NCBI GenBank assembly: GCA_035304385.1
Contig: DATGQD010000058.1
Coordinates: 47,439-111,438, forward strand
Direction: 5' to 3'
Origin: ZC4RG29 sp035304385
GTDB taxonomy: Bacteria > Bacteroidota > Bacteroidia > Cytophagales > Cyclobacteriaceae
Length of the DNA stretch: 64,000 nt
Shown here: in pieces, positions 7,849 to 16,658 of the stretch
Position numbering within the stretch: position 1 is the first letter of the stretch
Layout: every line of letters begins with the position of its first letter
Program-made: the position numbers and the translations under genes
Notes under the pieces: generated by a model
What the model was told of the DNA's origin: nothing
Database searches by the model: none
The model's input: the letters and a program-made list of their open reading frames with translations, nothing else

Positions 7849-9506
7849 TGCTCAAGCGGCTTACCATAAAAAATTACGCACTCATACGCGCTCTTGAGAT
7901 GGAGCCCGTTGCCGGGCTTAATGTGATTACAGGAGAGACCGGCGCCGGTAAGTCTATTATGCTTGGCGCCATCGGACTGCTCACAGGAAACCGCGCCGAT
8001 ACGAAGGTCCTTTGGGATGCAAAACAAAAATGCATAATAGAAGGGGTTTTCGACATCGCCCCTTATGGTATACAGGAGGTATTCGATCGCTACGACCTCG
8101 ATTACGAAGACTTAACCGTAATCCGAAGGGAGATCAGTCCCGCAGGTAAATCGCGCGCCTTTATCAACGACACTCCGGTAACGCTTGACATTATGCGTTT
8201 CATCGGCAGCCAACTCCTCGACATTCACTCACAGCATGAGAATTATGTATCGGGGCAACTGGGCTTCCAGCTGAAACTCATCGACACTTATGCGGGCAAC
8301 GAAAAAGCGCGCAACGACTACGAGGCCGGCTGGAGCGCCTACGTCGATGCAAAAAAGCATTATGAGAAGCTGTCAGAACAGGCGGCAACGATCCGAAAGG
8401 AAGAAGACTATGTCCGTTTCCAACTCGACGAACTGGTAAAGGCGGACCTTCAGGAAGACGAACAAGCTAACCTCGAAACGGAGTCGCAGGTGATGGATCA
8501 TGCCGCGGAGATTCGGGATAAGATGTCGCAAGCCGCCGAGCTGCTCTCACAATCTGAATACGCAGCCGCCACGTCATTGGCAGCGGTACGCAACCTCCTC
8601 CAGGGCATCGCGTCGTACAGCGAAGCATACGCCCAACTCCTGCACCGCATCGACAGTTTGAGGATCGAACTCGACGACATTGCAGAAGAGACTGAACGCA
8701 TCATCGAACAGGTAGACTTCGACCCTGAACGTGCGACGATAGTACAAGAACGCCTCGATCTGATCTACAGACTGCAGAAAAAGCATGGCGTACAAAGTAT
8801 AGCCGAACTGATCCGGCTACAGGAAGAACTTCAGCAACAGGCCGACCAGGCCGTCAACCTCGATGCGGAACTTGCGGCAGCAGAGGATACGCTGACAAAG
8901 GCCACAGAAGCGCTGCGACAACGTGCCGCTGAACTTTCGACAACACGCAAAAAAGTGTTCGCGCCGCTTACGCGGGAGCTCACTGCTTTACTGGTGGACC
9001 TTGGTATTCCGGCTGCCCGGCTGGAAGTAGCGCATCGCAATAAGGAACCTGATGCGTCGGGGAGCGATCACGTAGACTTGCTTTTCAGCGCTAACAAAGG
9101 GATCGCACCGCGCCCACTCGCCCAGGTGGCTTCAGGTGGGGAGTTTTCCAGGCTCATGCTCTGTATCAAGTACGTGCTTGCGGAAAGGGCGGCCATTCCA
9201 ACGCTCATCCTGGATGAAATCGACAGTGGTGTTTCAGGTGAGATCGCGATTAAACTCGGCGCTATGATGAAGCGCATGGCCCGACAACATCAACTGATCA
9301 CCATCACCCACCTCCCTCAGATCGCCGCTCGCGGAAACGTCCACTACCAGGTGTACAAAGACAATGCATCCGAAAAGACCTCAAGCAACGTTCGTCTCCT
9401 GAACGACGACGAACGCATCCTGGAAATCGCCGGCATGATCGGCGGGGCAAAGCCTTCCGCTACGGCGATCGCAGGCGCACGTGAACTTTTCCGTGGCGAC
9501 ACGTGA
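7848..9506 (+). CDS. recN: DNA repair protein RecN
   Basis: Encodes 552 residues, the usual RecN length. The Walker A motif GETGAGKS is near residue 30. The middle (about 150-380) is a long, charged coiled-coil region. The C-terminal half has the ABC signature SGGEFSRL and Walker B LILDEIDSGVSGE, followed by THLPQIAA. RecN is an SMC-like ATPase that gathers broken DNA ends during recombinational repair; it is cytoplasmic and in many bacteria damage-inducible. The start codon shares one base with the stop of the Sm-like gene upstream. The gene converges on recQ with only 22 bp between the stop codons, and that spacer is itself a short repeat (see findings). Confidence 0.95.
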   Translation: MLKRLTIKNYALIRALEMEPVAGLNVITGETGAGKSIMLGAIGLLTGNRADTKVLWDAKQKCIIEGVFDIAPYGIQEVFDRYDLDYEDLTVIRREISPAGKSRAFINDTPVTLDIMRFIGSQLLDIHSQHENYVSGQLGFQLKLIDTYAGNEKARNDYEAGWSAYVDAKKHYEKLSEQAATIRKEEDYVRFQLDELVKADLQEDEQANLETESQVMDHAAEIRDKMSQAAELLSQSEYAAATSLAAVRNLLQGIASYSEAYAQLLHRIDSLRIELDDIAEETERIIEQVDFDPERATIVQERLDLIYRLQKKHGVQSIAELIRLQEELQQQADQAVNLDAELAAAEDTLTKATEALRQRAAELSTTRKKVFAPLTRELTALLVDLGIPAARLEVAHRNKEPDASGSDHVDLLFSANKGIAPRPLAQVASGGEFSRLMLCIKYVLAERAAIPTLILDEIDSGVSGEIAIKLGAMMKRMARQHQLITITHLPQIAARGNVHYQVYKDNASEKTSSNVRLLNDDERILEIAGMIGGAKPSATAIAGARELFRGDT

Positions 9507-9528
9507 CCTACTGCCTACTGTCCACCGA

Positions 9529-11457
9529 CTATTGCCTCTTCAACCTCCACGTTTCATCATACCGCACCTCACCTTCATCGACCAGCTCACGCACCACGTC
9601 GATAAACAGTTCATGATCTTCGGGCGCAATGTGATCTTCCAATTCTTCGACACTCATGACACGATCGCTGAGGACATGCAGGATCTCAGCGCGCAATCCT
9701 TCCATTTGACGGAGGCTGTCTTTCTTTCGTCGCGCCACGCATACATCACATATACCGCAATCGGCCGCGTCCTCTTCACCGAAATATTCCTGGATGAAGA
9801 CCATCCGACAGACCGTAGATGAAGTGATGAACGCCCGTATCGCCTCCACTTTGGAGAGGGCAAGTTTGCGGCGTTGCTCAAGGCGTTGGCGGTCGACCGG
9901 CAGTCGCGCGGCATCCTGTCGCGGAAGGAGGAATGTAACCTGGGGACGGTCTTTCGCCGGACGGTAGCTGATTACCCTGAGCTCATCGAGTCGGTGGAGT
10001 GCAGTTGATACCTCACGCGGCGTACTTTTCAATGTACGCGCAATAAGCGGTTCGGAAATGCTCACGTACGACGAAAAAAGTTCTCCACCGTACATGCGGA
10101 GGATCGTCTTGACCAGGGGGTCGAAGGCGGGATTGGCCACCTGGAATTCATACACCTTGACAGCCTCGATAGGAACATGCAACTGCGACGGTGCGTAGAA
10201 GCTGTCGCTGAAGGCGATCAGCCCCTCGCCTTCCAGGGTCCGCAATGCGTTGAACACTTCTTGTGGAGCCAGACCAAATCGCGATGAAAACTGGTGGAGA
10301 TCGAAATCAAAGCTCTCGCCCTCCGCGCTTCCCTGGGCGAGCTGATAGTAGTTGGCAAGCGCCTGGTACACCTGCTTCAGGTATTCTACCGGGGGGTGTG
10401 CTTGCCGGACCTTGCTCTCCAGTTCTTCAAGGTCCGCGTCCTGATAGACTACTGCGGCAAACGATCGGTGCCCGTCACGGCCCGCCCTGCCGGCCTCCTG
10501 GTAATACGACTCCAGGTCTTCGGGCAGGTCTACATGCAGCACCACCCTCACGTCCGCCTTGTCGATGCCCATCCCAAAGGCATTGGTCGCCACGATCACG
10601 CGCACCTTACCCGACGTCCAGGCCTCCTGCGCCTTAGTGCGCTCATCGTAGTTCATCCCCGCATGATACCAGGTGGCGGCAATGCCCTTGCCTGTGAGGA
10701 GGGTAGCAAGTTCTTTTGTCGCCCTCCGTGAGCGAACATATACAATGGCCGGGCCATTAACTTTTCTGAGCACATCGAGGAGTTTGCGAACCTTGTCGTC
10801 AGCTTTGCGCACGACAATAGAAAGGTTATCGCGGGCGAACGTCCGCCGGAATACGGAATAAGGATCGCGGAACCCCAGGTAACGGATAATATCGTCACAC
10901 ACTTCACGGGTCGCCGTCGCCGTGAGCGCTATAATCGGGACGTCGGGAACCAACTCGCGCAATTCGGAGATCCGTAGGTACGGAGGGCGGAAGTCATGTC
11001 CCCACTGCGATATGCAGTGCGCTTCGTCTACCACGATGAGTGAGACGTTCATGCGCGTGACCCGCGATTGAAACATCGCTGTTTGAAGACGTTCGGGCGA
11101 GAGGTAGAGAAACTTTACCGAACCAAACATGCAGTTGTTCAGGTAAAGGTCGATTTCGTCACGACTCATCGCGGAATGTACGGCCACCGCCTGGATGCCG
11201 CGCTTCTTTAGCTGGGCCACCTGGTCGTTCATCAGGGCGATAAGCGGCGTAACCACTATGCAGAGGCCGTCCTTCATTAAGGCAGGAACCTGAAAGCACA
11301 CCGACTTGCCCCCGCCCGTCGGCAACAGGGCCAGCGTGTCGCGTCCTTCCATCACGGAGCTGATGATCTCCTCCTGCAATGGACGGAACCGCTCGTGTTT
11401 CCAGTACCGCTGTAGTATCGTTAGCGGTGTGTCTGCTGGATGAGACATGTCCGGCAT
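9529..11457 (-). CDS. recQ: RecQ-family ATP-dependent DNA helicase
   Basis: Encodes 642 residues from the ATG at 11457; a GTG one codon upstream and an ATG at 11448 are alternatives. The helicase core has FRPLQEEII (motif 0), LLPTGGGKS (Walker A), VVDEAHCISQWGHDFRP (motif II and the aromatic loop), ALTATAT and the Y-x-Q-E-x-G-R-A-G-R-D-G motif VI. The last 110 residues hold a zinc-binding C-x(n)-C-x2-C-x2-C arrangement (CRMVFIQEYFGE, then CGICDVC). RecQ unwinds recombination intermediates 3' to 5'. The upstream gene, enoyl-CoA hydratase, ends 15 bp before this start, so the two may be co-transcribed although their functions are unrelated. No HRDC domain is evident. Confidence 0.9.
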   Translation of the reverse strand: MPDMSHPADTPLTILQRYWKHERFRPLQEEIISSVMEGRDTLALLPTGGGKSVCFQVPALMKDGLCIVVTPLIALMNDQVAQLKKRGIQAVAVHSAMSRDEIDLYLNNCMFGSVKFLYLSPERLQTAMFQSRVTRMNVSLIVVDEAHCISQWGHDFRPPYLRISELRELVPDVPIIALTATATREVCDDIIRYLGFRDPYSVFRRTFARDNLSIVVRKADDKVRKLLDVLRKVNGPAIVYVRSRRATKELATLLTGKGIAATWYHAGMNYDERTKAQEAWTSGKVRVIVATNAFGMGIDKADVRVVLHVDLPEDLESYYQEAGRAGRDGHRSFAAVVYQDADLEELESKVRQAHPPVEYLKQVYQALANYYQLAQGSAEGESFDFDLHQFSSRFGLAPQEVFNALRTLEGEGLIAFSDSFYAPSQLHVPIEAVKVYEFQVANPAFDPLVKTILRMYGGELFSSYVSISEPLIARTLKSTPREVSTALHRLDELRVISYRPAKDRPQVTFLLPRQDAARLPVDRQRLEQRRKLALSKVEAIRAFITSSTVCRMVFIQEYFGEEDAADCGICDVCVARRKKDSLRQMEGLRAEILHVLSDRVMSVEELEDHIAPEDHELFIDVVRELVDEGEVRYDETWRLKRQ

Positions 11458-11472
11458 CACGGTTAACTTGGG

Positions 11473-12252
11473 TTATTTGCTCCAGTCGACCTTCTCCTTG
11501 TTAAGGAAGGAGGAGATACCCCGCCTGCAATCCGCTGTTTCCCGGGCGCGGGCATTAGCCGCCGCGGCGAGATCGAGCGATGCTTCCAGGGTAAGTGACT
11601 GCATTTGTGCGAGCAATTGTTTAGTGGTCTTCATTGCCTCAAACGAATTTGCCTTGATCAGAGATGCTGCGAACGAGGCGGCGTCACGGGTTAGCATTTT
11701 CTTTTCACTCACGCAATTAATGAGTCCCATACGATACGCTTCCTTCGCATCGATCACAGTACCCGCCAGCACGAGTTGTCGCGCGCGGCCCTCTCCTATT
11801 TTCCGGATAAGAAACGACATGACGATGGCCGGCACAAAGCCGATCTTGACCTCGGTGTATCCGAAGCTGGCATTTGCCGTTGCGAAGGAAAAATCACATA
11901 CCGTTACAAGGCCGCATCCTCCCGCAATGGCCGGTCCCTGTACGCAGGCAATTACCACTTTGGGGTGGGAATAGACCTGCCAGAAAAGGTCCCGGAGTTG
12001 TGTCGAGTCGTGCAGGTTATCGTCATAGGAAAAGTCCTGCATACGTTGCAGATAGGCCAGGTCGGCACCCGCACAAAACGCGTCCCCTTCAGCGGCCAAC
12101 ACGATGACCTTTGCCTGCGTATCGGCTTCGGCACGTGTGAATGCGTCGCGGAGGGCGGCAACCATCTCCGGGTTCAAAGCATTCCGCTTGTCCGGGCGAT
12201 TCATTGTAATGGTACACACGTTTTGTTCGACGGTATAGCGTACGAGTTCCAT
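11473..12252 (-). CDS. Enoyl-CoA hydratase/isomerase family protein
   Basis: Encodes 259 residues from the ATG at 12252. That start lies 4 bp after the stop of comEC; a longer reading to 12300 would overlap comEC and adds no family sequence. The crotonase fold is clear from NRPDKRNALNPEMV near the N-terminus, EGDAFCAGADLAYL (first oxyanion-hole segment) and GPAIAGGCGLVTVCDF (second oxyanion-hole segment). The usual catalytic glutamates are not obvious: at the site of the second glutamate the sequence reads FGYTEVKIGFVPA, which keeps TEVKIG as in methylglutaconyl-CoA hydratase-like members. The substrate cannot be fixed from sequence. It could act in beta-oxidation or in leucine breakdown. Confidence 0.85.
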   Translation of the reverse strand: MELVRYTVEQNVCTITMNRPDKRNALNPEMVAALRDAFTRAEADTQAKVIVLAAEGDAFCAGADLAYLQRMQDFSYDDNLHDSTQLRDLFWQVYSHPKVVIACVQGPAIAGGCGLVTVCDFSFATANASFGYTEVKIGFVPAIVMSFLIRKIGEGRARQLVLAGTVIDAKEAYRMGLINCVSEKKMLTRDAASFAASLIKANSFEAMKTTKQLLAQMQSLTLEASLDLAAAANARARETADCRRGISSFLNKEKVDWSK

Positions 12253-12256
12253 TAGT

Positions 12257-14335
12257 TTATTGGATTTTCTTGATAAACGCGCCAGATCTACCTGTAGCAT
12301 GGAAAGGTATGCGCTTCGCTGCGGCTTCCCGTTCCAGGCGTCCGACTATGAACGCGCGATTGCTCCCATCTACAACCAATTGAGACACCAAAATACCTTC
12401 CGGCAGGTCGTCGAGGGTACGGAGCGCATTCCGGCTGACCACCATGCAATCTACGTCTAAATCTGAAGGCCATTTGGGCCCATCGCTAAAAATATGAATT
12501 ATCGTGTAGCCGTTCCATCGCATTAGCCGCATGCCCTCAAGTTCACGTACAAAGGGTCGCCCCATCACCGGCTCTACATCCTGGATGCCGGAGGCAAGAC
12601 GATAACCGGCGGTATGGAATTCCAGTGCATCAGCATTCTGCGACAACGTCGAGTCGCCAAGAAAGTACGAGTGAAAAGCGTCTCTGAATTCCATTGCGTA
12701 TCCATTGCGAAGCTGATAGACCAGGAGTTCTTTTTCGGATGCATTGTCCGCCGCTCGAATCCAGCCCTCCGCGGCGAACGCAATACACAGCACCGCGCAG
12801 CCACAGATCAGACCATAGCTCCGGTAGGTAACGAGTGTAGCGATTATCGCAACGATAGCCACCAGCACGCCACATTGAAATGGCGAAATATAGATGCCGT
12901 CGATGACGCTGAAGGGAAGGTCTGCCGTTATTTCTACCGAGCGGTTCAGCAGCCATACCGCGGTGTGCAGCAAGTATCCACACACTACAGCTGCAGCGGG
13001 CCACACGGCAGCCGCCAGCGTGACTAGCCCCGCGAGAAGGATAACGAACGAAAGGGGGATGGCGACCAGGTTGGCCAGCAGGAACCAAACGGGAAATTGG
13101 TGGAAGTAATACAACGCCAGCGGAAATGTCGCAATCTGCGCAGCAAGCGACACGCAGGACAGTTGCCAAATCCTGGATACGATCCACGACGATGGCGTCC
13201 ACAGGCGCACCAGCGAAGGGTAAAAGCGCACAATACCAAACACCGCGGCATACGACAACTGAAATCCGACGGAATAGACCAGGTTTGGATTATGTACCAG
13301 CAGGACAAACGCCGATACCGCAAAGGTGTTGTACATACTCGACCGACGGCCCCACGGCCCGGCCAGGGTCACCACCGAGCACATCGCCGCCGCCCGTAGC
13401 ACCGACGGTGAAAGCCCGGTGATAAACGCGTAAATCCAAAGTACGGCAATGCCACACAACGCAGCAACCCACTTCCCGCCCCGCATGCGTCGGACAGGCT
13501 TTAACACTAACATGACGATCCCGTACAGTATGCCGACGTGGAGCCCAGAGACCGCAAGCACATGCAGCGTGCCCGATGCTGCGAAAGCGTCGGACAGCTC
13601 GTCGTCGAGATTTTCCTTGTATCCCAACACCAATGCGGAGGCTACGGCGTGTTCATTGCCGCCACGTACGTACCGTCCGAATACCGATACGGCCCTTTCG
13701 CGGGCTGCAATTGCGACAGCCATTATCTTCGATGGCGGGTCGTGGCCGATACGTATCGCTCCTCCCTCGCGGAGGTAATGTTGATTATGAATATGACGGA
13801 GCGCCAGGAATCTTCGGTAGTCGAATGCCTCGGGGTTGGCCGGCCCAGGCACCGGTTGTGGTCGTCCTGAAAGCAGCAGCACATCACCATATCGGAATGG
13901 CGTCCGGTATGCGCTCGTATCGAGATAAAGCATTACCCTTCCGCTTGCGGAGGCCCATCCCGTGTCGCTGTGTATACTTTGTACGTCGGCCACCACCTTC
14001 CAGGTTCGGGGCGACCGCGCGGGATATGAAACCACCACCCCCGTGTAGTGATCGACGGTATCGGTGTGTCGGGAAATGTGATCATCGGCCAGTATCTGCG
14101 TCCGCCCGCCAGATACGCACCCAAGCAACATTATCGCCGTCAGGCCCAGGGCGCCGGAAACCATTCCTGAAGCCCGCTTCCATTTCACGGCCATTGGCAT
14201 CACATACGAGAACGACGCCAGCATCACCCACGGTAGCCAGCGGAGCGGATCCAGGGGAAAAGATTGCCCGATCAACACGCCGGCAACGTAGAATGCGGTG
14301 ATGCGAACAAACGCATAGGGGGTCCATTGGATCAT
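12257..14335 (-). CDS. ComEC/Rec2-type DNA uptake membrane protein
   Basis: Encodes 692 residues from the ATG at 14335 (MIQWTPYAFVRI); a TTG two codons upstream is also possible. The N-terminal 220 residues hold two membrane segments and the OB-like DUF4131 region. Then comes the competence-domain signature HVLAVSGLHVGILYG, followed by about eight further hydrophobic segments (residues about 255-520). ComEC forms the inner-membrane channel through which single-stranded DNA enters during transformation. The final 150 residues are soluble but I see no HxHxDH metal motif, so the metallo-beta-lactamase domain of Bacillus ComEC appears absent. The downstream gene begins 4 bp after the stop. Confidence 0.88.
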   Translation of the reverse strand: MIQWTPYAFVRITAFYVAGVLIGQSFPLDPLRWLPWVMLASFSYVMPMAVKWKRASGMVSGALGLTAIMLLGCVSGGRTQILADDHISRHTDTVDHYTGVVVSYPARSPRTWKVVADVQSIHSDTGWASASGRVMLYLDTSAYRTPFRYGDVLLLSGRPQPVPGPANPEAFDYRRFLALRHIHNQHYLREGGAIRIGHDPPSKIMAVAIAARERAVSVFGRYVRGGNEHAVASALVLGYKENLDDELSDAFAASGTLHVLAVSGLHVGILYGIVMLVLKPVRRMRGGKWVAALCGIAVLWIYAFITGLSPSVLRAAAMCSVVTLAGPWGRRSSMYNTFAVSAFVLLVHNPNLVYSVGFQLSYAAVFGIVRFYPSLVRLWTPSSWIVSRIWQLSCVSLAAQIATFPLALYYFHQFPVWFLLANLVAIPLSFVILLAGLVTLAAAVWPAAAVVCGYLLHTAVWLLNRSVEITADLPFSVIDGIYISPFQCGVLVAIVAIIATLVTYRSYGLICGCAVLCIAFAAEGWIRAADNASEKELLVYQLRNGYAMEFRDAFHSYFLGDSTLSQNADALEFHTAGYRLASGIQDVEPVMGRPFVRELEGMRLMRWNGYTIIHIFSDGPKWPSDLDVDCMVVSRNALRTLDDLPEGILVSQLVVDGSNRAFIVGRLEREAAAKRIPFHATGRSGAFIKKIQ

Positions 14336-14429
14336 GGACAAAAGGTAGCCAATGCCGGCTAACGACGGAAGAAAAAACAGCTAAAAGTAACGGCTACGCT
14401 ATTGGTCGAACTTCAACCACAGCTGATGA

Positions 14430-15398
14430 TCAGCGGTTACCCTGGTTATTGGTGCTGGCCTTATGATAGGCGTCGATGATGTCGCGAACAAGCTTGTGGC
14501 GGATCACGTCCTTTTCGCTGAGTTGGAGGAATCCGATTCCCTTAACACCGTTCAGGATGCGAATGGCCTCCCGCAAGCCGGACTGCTGACGGGCCGGCAG
14601 GTCGACTTGAGTGGCGTCGCCTGTGACGATCATCTTTGAATCCGGCCCCATGCGGGTGAGAAACATCTTCATCTGCATGGGTGAGGTATTCTGAGCCTCG
14701 TCGAGCAGAATGAAGGCGTTGTTGAGCGTCCGGCCGCGCATGTATGCCAGGGGTGCGATTTCGATGATCTCCCGCTCCATGTAGTACCGAAGCTTTTCGT
14801 ATGGGATCATGTCGTTGAGCGCGTCGTATATGGGTCGAAGATAGGGGTCGATCTTTTCCTTGAGATCGCCGGGCAGAAAGCCCAGGTTCTCTCCTGCTTC
14901 TACAGCGGGACGGGAGATGATGATTTTCTTGACCGTCTTATTTTTGAGCGCCTTTACGGCAAGGGCTACCGATATATAGGTTTTGCCAGTACCCGCAGGG
15001 CCAAGGGCAAACACAAGGTCATTTGCTGCGACGAGATCAACGAGCTTCTGTTGATTTACAGTCTTCGGCCGAATAGGCGTACCCTTGCTACCGAAAATGA
15101 TGACATCGTCAAGTCCGCCGGGACCTCCGTGGATGGGCGTCTCCTGTTCGCGGGAGATATATTGTTGTACGTTCTCTTCCGTGATCCTGCCGTATTTGTG
15201 ATAATGTTCTATCAGGGAATTCAGGATATCGTCGATCCGCACGATCTCTGCTGTTGAACCCTTAATGAGAATCTGATTACCTCGCGAAACAATCTTGCTT
15301 TTTGGAAAAGCTGCTGCAAGTGAATCGATGGTCTTATTTTCTACTCCAAGAAACTCTAAGAGCGAAATATTATCCAGTGTAACTACTTTTTCTATCAA
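14430..15398 (-). CDS. PhoH-family ATPase
   Basis: Encodes 322 residues. The only suitable start is a TTG at 15398, since no in-frame ATG lies between it and an upstream stop. The sequence MIEKVVTLDNISLLEFLGVEN is the normal family N-terminus, so the TTG is likely correct. An N-terminal KH-like region (residues about 30-110) precedes the PhoH ATPase core with Walker A GPAGTGKT, RPAVEAGENLGFLPGDL, and Walker B FILLDEAQNTSP. PhoH-like proteins are cytoplasmic RNA-linked ATPases, in many bacteria tied to phosphate starvation or RNA maturation. Here the neighbours give no extra clue. A possible minus-strand -7 box, TATTTTTG, lies at 15468-15461. Confidence 0.93.
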   Translation of the reverse strand: MIEKVVTLDNISLLEFLGVENKTIDSLAAAFPKSKIVSRGNQILIKGSTAEIVRIDDILNSLIEHYHKYGRITEENVQQYISREQETPIHGGPGGLDDVIIFGSKGTPIRPKTVNQQKLVDLVAANDLVFALGPAGTGKTYISVALAVKALKNKTVKKIIISRPAVEAGENLGFLPGDLKEKIDPYLRPIYDALNDMIPYEKLRYYMEREIIEIAPLAYMRGRTLNNAFILLDEAQNTSPMQMKMFLTRMGPDSKMIVTGDATQVDLPARQQSGLREAIRILNGVKGIGFLQLSEKDVIRHKLVRDIIDAYHKASTNNQGNR

Positions 15399-15511
15399 AG
15401 AATGAATCCGAATTTTTATTTGTAACTATTCCAACGTTAAAAAAATTTGATTTAACTATACAAAAATAAGTATAATCCGGGAAAAACCGGTTCGGCCGTA
15501 TCTCAGCTTTC

Positions 15512-16279
15512 ATGGCAATTGTAACACTCCTTACCGATTCCGGCGAAATCGATCATTACGTCGCAGCCATCAAGGCCCGAATACTTCGGGACAATCCCGC
15601 CACTGTCGTCGTCGACCTCACGCACCGGATTGCTACCTGCGATATAGCTCACGCTGCGTTCGTCCTTCGCTCCGTTTTCCGGGAGTTTCCTCCCGGCACG
15701 GTGCATCTTGCCGGCGTTCACGCCACGGGTAACAGGGATGACCACGCTATTGCACTGCAATTAGAGGACCATTTTTTCGTCGGTAGTGACAACGGGCTGT
15801 TCAGCCTGATTTCCGATACTCCACCGCAACAAGTTGTCGTTCTAACCAACGACGCCGTCGAAACGTTCCCCGAGCGGGACGTGTTTGCCCCGGCGGCCGC
15901 ACGTCTTGCGGCAGGCGCCTCCCTGCAGGAATTGGGAGAACCTTTGGAATCGCTCAAACGGATGGTTGACCGCCACGTGAAAGCGACGCGCAAACTAATT
16001 TCGGGAAATGTCATTCACGTCGACTCATTCGGCAATTTGATCACCAACATTCCGCGAACCACCTTTGAGGCGGTTCGCCAGGATCGACCCTTCACTATTC
16101 AATTTGGCGGAGAAAAGTTCCGCCGATTGCACACACGCTACAACCAGGCCGAAGAGGGCGAGTGCGTACTGCTCTTTAACAGTCTGGGACTTCTGGAAAT
16201 CGGTATTTATAAAGGGAACGCCTCTGAATTGCTCGGGCTCACGTATGACAGCATGGTCAACATTTCCTTCCAGGAATAG
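15512..16279 (+). CDS. SAM hydroxide adenosyltransferase family protein (DUF62)
   Basis: Encodes 255 residues. It keeps the family landmarks: LLTDSGEIDHYV at the N-terminus, VGSDNGLFSL (usually PDNGLL), FPERDVFAPAAA (usually HGRDVFAPAAA) and DSFGNLITNI in the C-terminal domain. Characterised members split S-adenosylmethionine into adenosine and methionine using water, and are related to the fluorinase. In place of the common VVDPGVG loop it has AGVHATGN, a divergence I believe is shared by the Bacteroidota branch of the family. It is cytoplasmic. It is divergent from phoH with about 113 bp between the starts. The next gene follows after 47 bp on the same strand. Confidence 0.87.
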   Translation: MAIVTLLTDSGEIDHYVAAIKARILRDNPATVVVDLTHRIATCDIAHAAFVLRSVFREFPPGTVHLAGVHATGNRDDHAIALQLEDHFFVGSDNGLFSLISDTPPQQVVVLTNDAVETFPERDVFAPAAARLAAGASLQELGEPLESLKRMVDRHVKATRKLISGNVIHVDSFGNLITNIPRTTFEAVRQDRPFTIQFGGEKFRRLHTRYNQAEEGECVLLFNSLGLLEIGIYKGNASELLGLTYDSMVNISFQE

Positions 16280-16326
16280 CCATTCCCAAACGAAATAGTA
16301 AATTTAAGTATGTTACCCGCTATCTC

Positions 16327-16626
16327 ATGATTATACGAATCGTTAAAATGCATTTCCACCCCGACGCCGTAGACGACTTTCTCGACATCTACGGACGAAC
16401 CGAAGCCGCCATCTTGCATATGGAAGGCTGTACCTATCTCGAACTTATGCGGGTTACGGACGACCCCAATGTTTTTGTTACGATTAGCCACTGGGATAGT
16501 ACAACGGCGCTCAATAACTACAGGAAATCGGAACTGTTCAAGAATGTGTGGCGCCGTGTCAAACCGCATTTCTCCCAACGACCCGAGGCATACTCGCTGG
16601 AACGCTTTCGCGGCATCGGTCATTGA
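16327..16626 (+). CDS. Antibiotic biosynthesis monooxygenase (ABM) domain protein
   Basis: Encodes 99 residues forming one dimeric alpha-beta barrel (ABM) domain. Typical pieces are IIRIVKMHFHPDAVDDFLDIY at the N-terminus (20 of these residues define the first strand and helix), GCTYLELMRVTDDPNVFVTISHW in the centre, and a closing helix rich in charged residues. Members include quinol monooxygenases, heme-degrading enzymes and many uncharacterised small proteins, so the reaction is open. It shows no signal peptide and should be cytoplasmic. It lies 47 bp after the adenosyltransferase-family gene and converges on cstA, whose stop is 33 bp away. Confidence 0.8.
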   Translation: MIIRIVKMHFHPDAVDDFLDIYGRTEAAILHMEGCTYLELMRVTDDPNVFVTISHWDSTTALNNYRKSELFKNVWRRVKPHFSQRPEAYSLERFRGIGH

Positions 16627-16658
16627 GGCACAGCAGCAGTAGCCGACGATGGTCGATA

